DNA from: Bacteroidales bacterium
GTDB taxonomy: Bacteria > Bacteroidota > Bacteroidia > Bacteroidales > Paludibacteraceae
NCBI GenBank assembly: GCA_900768725.1
Contig: CAAGDU010000157.1
Span: 1 to 14,781 of the forward strand
Length of the DNA stretch: 14,781 nt
Direction of reading: 5' to 3'
In this document: piece after piece, positions 7,820-14,361 of the stretch
Layout: each line of letters starts with the position of its first letter
Numbering within the stretch: the stretch's first letter is position 1
The notes under the pieces: model-generated
What the model saw: the letters and a program-made list of their open reading frames with translations, nothing else
Told to the model about the DNA's origin: nothing
Database searches by the model: none
Program-made: the position numbers and the translations under genes

Positions 7820-10800
7820 TCACCATCCCACCTCCAGACTTATCATTCCTGAGCGCATGGTCGGGTAGCGCAGACCATCGTTCGTGCGCAACTCGGGGTC
7901 CCACATCTTGAACTTCGAGAAGCAGAAGAGGTTGTTGCCCGACAGCGAGATACGGAACTTCTTCGCATGCATCGCCTCCAAGGCTTTCTGCGGCAACGAG
8001 TAGCCTACCTCCAGCGTCTTCAAGCGCAGGAAACTCATGTCTTTCTTCCACCATGTGCTCGCCACGTTGTTGTTCGTGTTCGTCGCCTCGCTCAACCGCG
8101 GCCAGAACACATCCTGCGACGGGTTCTCTTCCGTCCAACGGTCATTGTAGTTTGCATACACGTTGCCCAGCACGCCCTGTCCCGAACCCGGGATGAAGTA
8201 GTTGCTGCCGCCGATGATACGCCATGCGTCGCCCACTCCTTGGAAGAACACGTTGATGTCCACGCCGTACCACGACAGGTTACCGCCGAAGCCATAGACG
8301 ATACGCGGGTCGTTGGTGCCGCCGATATAGCCCTTGTCCTCCTCATTGATTTTCCCATCGTTGTTCATATCGATGTACTTGATATCACCCGGTCGCACCA
8401 CAGCACCCAACTCCGGCGTGGGTAGCGACGGCAACAGGTTGCCCGACGCATCGAAATCCTCTGCCGTATAGAGCCCGTCTGCCGTATACCCGTACAGGGT
8501 GTTGATGCTCTGCCCCGTCTGACTGCGATAGGTGCCCTTGATGCTCTCCGGCTCGTCTATCTCCAGAATGGTGTTCTTTGCGTAGGTGAATGTCCCGCGC
8601 AAAGACAACTGCAGCCCATTGCCGAAACGGTGGTTGTAAGTTGCCGACAAATCCACACCACGGTTATCCACCTTACCGAAGTTCGCATACGGCGTACTCA
8701 GAAAACCCGCCTGCGTCGGGATGGTATTGCGCTGCATGAAGATGTTGCTACGCAACTCTTGGAAGAAGTCCACCTGCAGGTCAAGGTCGTTGTATAGTCC
8801 TAACTCGAAGCCCACATTCGCCTTGCGGCTGGTCTCCCAAGTCAGGTCCGTAACGCCCACTTCTCCTTCCTGCACACCGGTGTAATAGACATCGCCCTTG
8901 TAACCCCAGTTATAGCCGCCCGCATCGGCATTGATAGTAGTCAGGTAGGCAAAACGGCGCGAACCGCCGATATTGTCATTACCCACCAAACCAATGCTCG
9001 CGCGCAACTTCAACTTACTCAGCACCTCACGCGCCGGCTCCATCCAGTGCTCCTCCGACATCAGCCAACCTATCGCTCCCGAAGGGAAGAAACCAAAACG
9101 CTGACCCTTGGCGAAGTTCTCCGAACCATTGTAGCCAAAGTTGAACTCGAACACATAGCGGCGGTCGTAGGTGTACGATGCACGACCTGCGATACCCTGA
9201 TTCCTATATGGCTGCGTGCCGCCGTTGTCGTACGAACGAAGGTTATAGAGCAGCAAGGCATCCACCGCATGCTTATTAGCAAAAGTCTGATTGTAGGTTA
9301 CCGTTCCCTCGAAATAGAGGCTGTTGCTGCCATATTCCGCATTATTGCTGTGCCCCAAGAACTCCGAACCGTATTTCAGGATAGAGTGCACCAAGTTACC
9401 CTCGTCGTCTCGCGTGGAGGCGGTGCTGTAGTAGTCCGGCGTCTTGCCGCGGGTAACGTAGGTCTGCGAATAGTAGTCGTAAGAGAACGTTACCTTCGCA
9501 CGCAGACCCGGGGTGATGAACTTCAAGTCTTGCTCTATGGCGAACAGGCTCTCTATCTTGCCGCTCGTGCTGCGGTAGTAACCGTTCTGCGTACTCATCG
9601 CCCACGGGTTGTAGCGGTTGGCAGAAGCCAAAGGTATCGTACCGTCCGAATAAACGGCAGGGTGCACAAACGGAGGGGTCTCGAAGGCTTTCTCAAACAC
9701 CTCATCCGTGCCCGAGTTGCTCTTGCGCAACATCTGCAAGTTACCACCCACATTAAAGCGTAGCACCGTGGTCTTCGTTACATCCAAGTCCACATTCGCA
9801 CGCAGGTTGAAGCGGTTCAAACCCGATGCCGTGCTGTACGGCAAGGTCTCGTCCACAGCCATGATACCTTTCTCACGGTAGTACGAACCTGTCAGCGCGT
9901 AGCGCAGACGCTCGCTACCACCCGCCACATTCAGGTTCACACGCGTGCTGTTCGCCATATCAGTCGTGATGGCATCTATCCAGTCCACATCAGGGTACAA
10001 GTCAGGGTCGTAGCCGTAGTAGGTCTTCATTATCTGGTCTTTCGTGAAGGGACGACGGTTGGGGTCGGTGCAGAGGTCGTTCAGCAGGTCCATGTACTCT
10101 GCCGCACCGATAAACTGCGGCAACTGAGTCGGCGTAGAGAACGCCTGCTCCACACGGATATCTACACTCGGAGGAGCCACAGAACCACGCTTCGTGTTAA
10201 TCAATATCACGCCGTTGGCACCGCGCACACCGTACATTGCGGAAGCCGACGCATCTTTCAGCACCGAGAATGCCTCTATCTCGGCGGGGTCGATGTCGTT
10301 GAGCGAACGCTCCACGCCGTCCACCAGCACGAGCGGAGAGGTGTTGCCCGAGAAGGACGCAATACCACGAATCCAGAAGTCGGAGTTGTCGTAGCCGGGT
10401 TCACCCGAGGGCTGCACGGCTATCACACCCGCCAACTGACCTGCGAGGTTGTTACTCATCGAGCGGGTGCTACCCACCTGCAACTGCTGCGGCTCGAGGG
10501 TCTGGATACTACCGATGACGGATAGTTTCTTCTGGTTGCCGTAGCCTACCACTACCACCTCGTCCAGCAACTCGTTGTCTTCCAGCAGCGTAACCGTGAA
10601 GTTGATGTCGCTGCCGACGGTAATGACCTGCGTCTTGTAGCCGATGTAGGAGATATTCAACTTGGACTTCTTGTCCGGCACCGTCAGGTAGAAGTGTCCG
10701 TCAAGGTCGGTGATGGTACCGAGCGTGGTACCGTCCACCGAGATAGACACACCTATCAACGGCTCTTTCTGATTGTCCATCACCGTACCGCTGATGCGGA

Positions 10801-10897
10801 TGCCGTCCTCTGCCATAGCCGAGAGCGGCAAGGCAGCGAAGAGAACGAACAGCAGCCAACGAGATGATGGACAATATGTTCTAAACAAAGTACTCAT
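7820..10897 (-). CDS. susC: SusC-like TonB-dependent outer membrane transporter
   Basis: This 1025-residue beta-barrel importer of oligosaccharides works with SusD and is powered by TonB-ExbBD. In order: signal peptide (1-29, cut after ALPLSAMA); a CarboxypepD_reg-like/DUF4480 domain (about 34-107, ISGTVMDNQKEPLIGVSI, ISYIGYKT); a TonB-box-like segment LDEVVVVGYG (111-120); a plug with DFWIRGIASF, PLVLVDGVE and VLKDASASAMYGVRGANGVI (about 125-238); and a barrel that ends in ISLEVGW. Length and order are those of the SusC/RagA family. An upstream TTG at 10909 would add MQRI. The ATG at 10897 gives a normal signal peptide with aaagaa upstream and is preferred. It starts 16 bp after the upstream three-module gene, so the two are likely co-transcribed. 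Confidence 0.96.
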   Translation of the reverse strand: MSTLFRTYCPSSRWLLFVLFAALPLSAMAEDGIRISGTVMDNQKEPLIGVSISVDGTTLGTITDLDGHFYLTVPDKKSKLNISYIGYKTQVITVGSDINFTVTLLEDNELLDEVVVVGYGNQKKLSVIGSIQTLEPQQLQVGSTRSMSNNLAGQLAGVIAVQPSGEPGYDNSDFWIRGIASFSGNTSPLVLVDGVERSLNDIDPAEIEAFSVLKDASASAMYGVRGANGVILINTKRGSVAPPSVDIRVEQAFSTPTQLPQFIGAAEYMDLLNDLCTDPNRRPFTKDQIMKTYYGYDPDLYPDVDWIDAITTDMANSTRVNLNVAGGSERLRYALTGSYYREKGIMAVDETLPYSTASGLNRFNLRANVDLDVTKTTVLRFNVGGNLQMLRKSNSGTDEVFEKAFETPPFVHPAVYSDGTIPLASANRYNPWAMSTQNGYYRSTSGKIESLFAIEQDLKFITPGLRAKVTFSYDYYSQTYVTRGKTPDYYSTASTRDDEGNLVHSILKYGSEFLGHSNNAEYGSNSLYFEGTVTYNQTFANKHAVDALLLYNLRSYDNGGTQPYRNQGIAGRASYTYDRRYVFEFNFGYNGSENFAKGQRFGFFPSGAIGWLMSEEHWMEPAREVLSKLKLRASIGLVGNDNIGGSRRFAYLTTINADAGGYNWGYKGDVYYTGVQEGEVGVTDLTWETSRKANVGFELGLYNDLDLQVDFFQELRSNIFMQRNTIPTQAGFLSTPYANFGKVDNRGVDLSATYNHRFGNGLQLSLRGTFTYAKNTILEIDEPESIKGTYRSQTGQSINTLYGYTADGLYTAEDFDASGNLLPSLPTPELGAVVRPGDIKYIDMNNDGKINEEDKGYIGGTNDPRIVYGFGGNLSWYGVDINVFFQGVGDAWRIIGGSNYFIPGSGQGVLGNVYANYNDRWTEENPSQDVFWPRLSEATNTNNNVASTWWKKDMSFLRLKTLEVGYSLPQKALEAMHAKKFRISLSGNNLFCFSKFKMWDPELRTNDGLRYPTMRSGMISLEVGW

Positions 10898-10913
10898 AAT
10901 TCTTTGCAATTAA

Positions 10914-12155
10914 TTATAATCTAACACCCAGCAGGTTGTAGGCTTTATCTCCGCGCAAGATAAGCACTTGTCCGTTGCGAAGCACTTTCCGGCATACCTC
11001 TTGCTCAACCGCATTGCGGATAGCCTCATCGGGGTTTTCGGGAGTCTCTACTGCCACCAGCGTCAGCGTGCCTGCTTCGGCATTGAGGGTAACCACAAAA
11101 TCGCCCACAAGGGTGTTGTTCCACTTGTTGTCGCCGTCCTCTATCAGCACTACCTCATATTCTCCTGCTTCTGCCATGGCAACGCCGGTCTCTTTGGGAC
11201 CGAAGTGCTTGCCCCAGTCGGCTTGGCAGAGGAACTTCAACTCACCCGCTTGCAGGCTGAGCGTGTCGGTGTAGATAGCCACGCTGTCTGCCACGCGCGC
11301 CATAACGGTTGCTTCGCCTATCGTCCAGCCCCATGTGCATGCCGAGCCGATAGGATAAACGACCTCGGGATAAACGACCTCCGGCTCCTCGACAACGGTA
11401 TCCAGCAACGCCAACGAGAGGGTGCTATCGATGGAGTTGAGCGTAACTACATACATGCCGGACAGGGTGCAATTCCACTTGTAGTCGCCATCGGTATGGA
11501 GAACCACAGGATGCACGCCCGCCGTGTCTAACGGGGTGTTGGCTGTATCCGGACCGAAGTGGCTGCCAATTCCGAAATTCGGATGAAGCATGAACTTCAA
11601 CTCGCCGGATTTCAACATGAGCGTGTCGGTATAGATAGCTGTCTCCTCGCCCGTTTGAGGCATGGGTTGCGCGGACTCCATCGTCCAACCCCATGTGCAT
11701 GCCGTACCGATAGGATACACGCGCTTGGCATACGCCTTCGTATCTTCCAAATCTGTACCATCGGCAACGGTCAATTGCATCGTGTTGAGGTTCAGCGTCA
11801 GTTGGTATCTGCCGCTGTCCACAAGAAACTTATTGTCTGCATCATCGAGCGTAGGACGCGCCACGATAGTGTACACTTGCGTGGTATCCGCCCAATGCAA
11901 GGAGTCGCCATTGTTAGCAGGTCCGTAACTCGGCACCCAGTACTCATCCGCAGAGATGAACTTCATCTCGCCGGCTTTGAGCGTACCTGTCCATGTGTAC
12001 TCGCCATCGGCTACAGTGTGCATGAACACACCTTTTTCCAATGTCCAACCTGCTTCGGTGGCTTCACCTACCAAAACTACCTGCTCGGGCAAATTGTTTG
12101 CCATCAGGCCCATCGATGCGCACAAAGCGCAGAGAGAAAAGAATATCTTTTTCAT
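10914..12155 (-). CDS. Secreted protein with three SusE/F-type glycan-binding modules
   Basis: This 413-residue protein has a signal peptide (MKKIFFSLCALCASMGLMA) without a usable lipobox, so it is exported but not lipidated. Three tandem modules follow: about 25-131, 146-250 and 266-368. Modules 2 and 3 are close relatives: VYPIG(T/S)ACTWGWT, AIYTDTL, (S/A)GELKF, HFGP, then W-N-x-T-L. The C-terminal tail (378-413, with VLRNGQVLILRGDKAYNLLG) resembles a short conserved tail I associate with exported Bacteroidales proteins, possibly a T9SS-type signal. Unlike classical SusF it lies upstream of susC and lacks the SusE N-domain. A role in capturing polysaccharide outside the cell is inferred. 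No catalytic domain is visible. A small hairpin (12157-12171) ends one base before the start codon in the message. Confidence 0.8.
   Translation of the reverse strand: MKKIFFSLCALCASMGLMANNLPEQVVLVGEATEAGWTLEKGVFMHTVADGEYTWTGTLKAGEMKFISADEYWVPSYGPANNGDSLHWADTTQVYTIVARPTLDDADNKFLVDSGRYQLTLNLNTMQLTVADGTDLEDTKAYAKRVYPIGTACTWGWTMESAQPMPQTGEETAIYTDTLMLKSGELKFMLHPNFGIGSHFGPDTANTPLDTAGVHPVVLHTDGDYKWNCTLSGMYVVTLNSIDSTLSLALLDTVVEEPEVVYPEVVYPIGSACTWGWTIGEATVMARVADSVAIYTDTLSLQAGELKFLCQADWGKHFGPKETGVAMAEAGEYEVVLIEDGDNKWNNTLVGDFVVTLNAEAGTLTLVAVETPENPDEAIRNAVEQEVCRKVLRNGQVLILRGDKAYNLLGVRL
11353..11382. repeat. 15-bp tandem duplication in the linker between modules 2 and 3
   Basis: ggataaacgacctcg (11353-11367) is followed directly by ggataaacgacctcc. 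On the coding strand this duplicates the residues EVVYP, giving PEVVYPEVVYP just before module 3. The duplication is in frame and looks like replication slippage that lengthened the linker. Confidence 0.85.
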
Positions 12156-12371
12156 ACTACAAGCCCTGTAGATGAGATTTGCCTCACCTACGAAAATAAA
12201 AGGTTAATAAGATTGCGTGATAATTATGCTTTGGTTCAGCGCAGACAGTTCAGTATCTCCATAACGAATCCGGAATAAACCTAATCCCAACAACCATTAT
12301 GAAAACTATCTATCCCTTTTCTAACTAACAGGGACTCGTTATGGAGATACTTGACTGCTATCTTTTGCTGT
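12156..12371. repeat. Gap with a 100-bp inverted-repeat unit between the two binding-protein genes
   Basis: agtatctccataacga (12252-12267) is perfectly complementary to tcgttatggagatact (12336-12351). The match continues imperfectly outward (agacagttc against the complement agcagtcaa) and inward (tcc against gga), giving arms of about 28 bases around a loop of roughly 68 bases. The unit has the shape of a very small MITE, or of an attenuator between the first and second PUL genes. The remaining part (12172-12250) shows no gene or clear promoter. Confidence 0.7.
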
Positions 12372-13328
12372 TTATTGTGCTACAACAAACTTCTTGCCGT
12401 TGCGCACATAGATCCCCTGCGGCAGATTCTCGAGCGAAGTGCCCAATGCGCGACCCATGATATCGTAAACGATGTTGTCGTTTTGAAGCGTCGTGTTCTC
12501 TATGGCAGTAGCAGGCGCATTTTCTATCACGAGTTTTCCTTCTGCTGCATTGACCGTGATTTTTTTCATTCCATACGCTCCTTCCAAAACCCACCACTTC
12601 ATATCCTTATTGTTAGTTCCATCGCAAAATGCAAAGTTGGTTACTTCCCCATTACCTGCAATATCCCGCTGACCATCTCCGGCATCTTGAGGTCCGAAAT
12701 GTGCAGCATATCCTTTTTGGCATAGGAATTTCAGCTCTGCATTACCATCCTTCATGGTAAGTTCCAGCAGTCCCTCATAAATACCTGTATCTTCGCCTGT
12801 TTCAGGAAACTCTATCACACCCGAAGGATTCCAACCGACCTCACAACCTTTACCTACAGGATACACTGCAGTGGGATATTTTTTTACCTTCAAGGTCATA
12901 GTTGTTGTATTGACTATCAGCGTATACATACCTGCTACTTCAACACCAAACTTATAATCCCCATACTCAGGATTAGCGGGGTTTGCACTATATCCCTCCG
13001 TAGGGCTGAAAAATTGCAAGTCGTAGGTAGCACCTATCACCAACTGATTGAAAGAAGTGTTAGAGTTGTTGTCAACCGTTGAGTACTCATTATGCGCAGG
13101 ACCGTACATATTGTAGAATCCCTTATCCGTCAGAAATTTGAACTCACCGGCAGAAAGATTACCTGTCCAAACGAACTGGTCTCCACTACCCGTCATTGGT
13201 ACAGCTTTATCCAATTCATAACCGGCGGCTGGAGTTGCCGTACCAATAAGATACATGTTATCCCATGCCTTTGCGGGGAGAACTGACATGGCTACCATCG
13301 CAGCCAAAAGAAGAATTGTTTTTTTCAT
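12372..13328 (-). CDS. Secreted protein with two SusE/F-type modules and T9SS-like C-terminal tail
   Basis: This 318-residue protein is the first gene of the PUL. The signal peptide is MKKTILLLAAMVAMSVLPAKA, with no lipobox. Module 1 (about 23-150) has MYLIGTATPAAGYELD and FVWTGNLSAGEFKFL. Module 2 (about 153-268) has AVYPVGKGCEVGWNPSG and AELKFLCQKGYAAHFGP, and is close to module 3 of the next gene product. The tail, IVYDIMGRAL then LPQGIYVRNGKKFVVAQ (287-318), fits the type A T9SS sorting-domain pattern (YDxxGR, GIY, K-x-V). It predicts export across the outer membrane and attachment or release there. It probably binds the same glycan as the rest of the PUL. An AAGG sequence lies a few bases before the ATG. 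It has no enzyme domain, and the ligand is unknown. Confidence 0.82.
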   Translation of the reverse strand: MKKTILLLAAMVAMSVLPAKAWDNMYLIGTATPAAGYELDKAVPMTGSGDQFVWTGNLSAGEFKFLTDKGFYNMYGPAHNEYSTVDNNSNTSFNQLVIGATYDLQFFSPTEGYSANPANPEYGDYKFGVEVAGMYTLIVNTTTMTLKVKKYPTAVYPVGKGCEVGWNPSGVIEFPETGEDTGIYEGLLELTMKDGNAELKFLCQKGYAAHFGPQDAGDGQRDIAGNGEVTNFAFCDGTNNKDMKWWVLEGAYGMKKITVNAAEGKLVIENAPATAIENTTLQNDNIVYDIMGRALGTSLENLPQGIYVRNGKKFVVAQ

Positions 13329-13360
13329 AATACCTTAGATTTAATAGTTAAACGTATTTT

Positions 13361-13381
13361 GATTGTTGATTGTTGATTGTC
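13361..13381. repeat. Three heptamers gattgtt in the operon leader
   Basis: gattgtt, gattgtt and gattgtc run in tandem. In the minus-strand message this gives an unstructured CA-rich run about 33-53 bases before the first start codon of the PUL. Confidence 0.75.
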
Positions 13382-13487
13382 AAATTTTTATGCTTCCGCA
13401 GAGTGGGTAAATTTAAACGACCGTCTAAACTGACACACCTTTATATTTCCTTCCCTTTAATTCACCCCATTTGTTTCGATTGCGTTG

Positions 13488-13519
13488 CAAAATTAGCATA
13501 TTTCATGCACCTGTGCAAT
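13488..13519 (-). promoter_or_regulatory. Predicted Bacteroidota promoter of the PUL
   Basis: On the minus strand, ATTG (13519-13516) is followed after 20 bp by TAATTTTG (13495-13488). This fits the Bacteroides -33 TTTG / -7 TAnnTTTG consensus except for one base in the -33 box. It predicts a start near 13480 and a leader of about 150 nt before the first PUL gene. It is the only good match I found on this strand in the 13329-13780 region. Confidence 0.6.
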
Positions 13520-13607
13520 AGCAGTGGGTATTTTGGGAGTGCTTTTTCTGTGCAATACACTGATTTTCAATATATATTACTTTTACATAGGATATATTTT
13601 GGGAGTG
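13511..13607. promoter_or_regulatory. Paired direct repeats around and upstream of the PUL promoter
   Basis: ctgtgcaata occurs at 13511-13520, covering the -33 box, and again at 13548-13557. tattttgggagtg occurs at 13529-13541 and again at 13595-13607. The spacing differs between the pairs (37 and 66 bp). These could be binding sites for a PUL regulator, which is inference only. Confidence 0.4.
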
Positions 13608-13643
13608 GATTAAGGAGCCATAAACCATAAAAATTCCCCAAAA

Positions 13644-13675
13644 TTTGCATATATACAAAAAAACTCGTACCTTTG
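13644..13675 (+). promoter_or_regulatory. Consensus Bacteroidota promoter on the plus strand
   Basis: TTTG (13644-13647), 20 bp, then TACCTTTG (13668-13675) is an exact match to the -33/-7 consensus. It points away from the PUL and predicts a start near 13682. No conventional gene follows within 600 bp. Confidence 0.65.
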
Positions 13676-13681
13676 CAGTCG

Positions 13682-13770
13682 GATTTATAACCACCACCTC
13701 GTACCCTACGAAAGGCACATAAAAAGCCAATGAAACGACTCCCCCGCCCCGCTTTTTTTGGGGGGAGTGG
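13682..13770 (+). ncRNA. Candidate small RNA with terminal GC-rich hairpin
   Basis: This segment runs from the predicted start after the consensus promoter to a strong hairpin. The hairpin is made of actccccc (13738-13745) pairing with gggggagt (13761-13768) around a loop that includes seven Ts. A second small hairpin, tcgta-ccc-tacga, lies at 13699-13711. No downstream U-run is present, so the 3' end is uncertain. A 16-codon ORF (13730-13780) overlaps but has no ribosome site. No known RNA family is recognised; the existence of an RNA is inferred from promoter plus structure. Confidence 0.3.
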
Positions 13771-13796
13771 CATAGCATAGCAAAAAATACGGTTAT

Positions 13797-13892
13797 CCGT
13801 TAATTGCCGTTATATCCTACGTTAATTGCCGTTAATTATCCATTAATTTCTCTTTTATCTTCCGTTAAAGTCCATTAAAATGCCATTAAAAC
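13797..13892. repeat. Degenerate short tandem repeat, (g)cc(g/a)ttaa type
   Basis: At least seven imperfect words of the kind ccgttaattg, ccgttaattat, ccattaattt, ccgttaaagt, ccattaaaat and gccattaaaa follow one another, mostly 10-11 bp apart, with a short interruption near 13850. No coding potential is visible. It ends 10 bp before the palindromic repeat copy 2. Confidence 0.6.
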
Positions 13893-13902
13893 CTAAAGCT
13901 TT

Positions 13903-14155
13903 CCACTCCCCCGCCTCTCCTATTTTATCCCGGTTTATCGGGAAAATGAGGGGAGGGGGTCAGGGGGCGGGATGGTACTCTCGGCTTCCAGCCACAAAAA
14001 AAAGAAAATAAAAGAACAAACAAAATTAACCCACGCATAAAAAAGAAACAAATATGATAAGTCCATTATCCTGTATCTTCATTGCGGCTGAATGCCGAGT
14101 CCTCCTCCCGCCCCCCTCACCCCTCCCCCCTCTACGAGGGAGGCGGGGGAGTAGG
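13903..14155. repeat. GC-rich palindromic interspersed repeat, copy 2 (complete)
   Basis: This is the full copy of the element at 1-214, in direct orientation. It begins ccactcccccgcctc and ends gaggcgggggagtagg, so the two termini are inverted repeats with one mismatch. Inner arms at 962-997 and 1082-1117 of the 13000/14000 numbering (13962-13997 and 14082-14117) pair imperfectly: agggggcgggatggtactct with ccgagtcctcctcccgcccc, and cggcttccagcc with ggctgaatgccg. The loop (13998-14081) is A-rich and does not resemble the copy 1 loop. A small hairpin, tcccg-gtttat-cggga, lies at 13928-13943. No transposase is encoded. Confidence 0.82.
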
Positions 14156-14173
14156 AGGAAATCACCTTGCATA

Positions 14174-14193
14174 CGTAGGGGCGAGCCCCTACG
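14174..14193. repeat. Small perfect hairpin
   Basis: cgtagggg-cgag-cccctacg forms an 8-bp stem with a four-base loop. It lies between the palindromic repeat and the tandem repeat. Its orientation relative to a transcript is unknown, and no U-run follows. Confidence 0.7.
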
Positions 14194-14204
14194 CTAATTT
14201 ATGT

Positions 14205-14299
14205 CGCCCCTTCGGGGCTTGCGTTGCGGAAAAAAACTTAATACGCTGATTCCACCCCCTTTGGGGCTTGCGTTACAAAAAAAACTTAATACCTTGATT
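14205..14299. repeat. Two tandem 47-48 bp units upstream of the TPR gene
   Basis: Unit 1 (14205-14251) starts cgccccttcggggcttgcgt. Unit 2 (14253-14299) starts caccccctttggggcttgcg. Both continue with an A-run, cttaatac and ttgatt or ctgatt. Each unit begins with a small GC hairpin, the first with a tight ttc loop. A further inverted repeat, tcccga-taa-tcggga, lies at 14308-14322. Together they form the 150 bp ahead of the plus-strand gene, and no promoter consensus is clear among them. Confidence 0.7.
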
Positions 14300-14361
14300 T
14301 CGTCCCTTCCCGATAATCGGGATAAATCTCAGCTTATCAATATGCTATAATTCTAATCACT

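Noticed and set aside
10898..10909. TTG start of SusC giving four extra residues
   Set aside because: The ATG at 10897 gives a normal signal peptide and has an aaagaa sequence just upstream, so the TTG start is unnecessary.
13503..13778. 91-codon ORF on the minus strand upstream of the PUL
   Set aside because: It overlaps both predicted promoters and the hairpin. Its composition follows AT-rich and poly-C sequence, and it shows no domain.
13730..13780. 16-codon ORF through the GC hairpin (MKRLPRPAFFGGSGIA)
   Set aside because: There is no ribosome site, and the codons simply read the hairpin. It is kept only as a note under the small RNA candidate.
14174..14299. Possible CRISPR or integron attC sites in the hairpin cluster
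   Set aside because: Only two adjacent units exist with no spacers between them, and the core sites of attC (RYYYAAC and GTTRRRY arranged as paired boxes) are not present.
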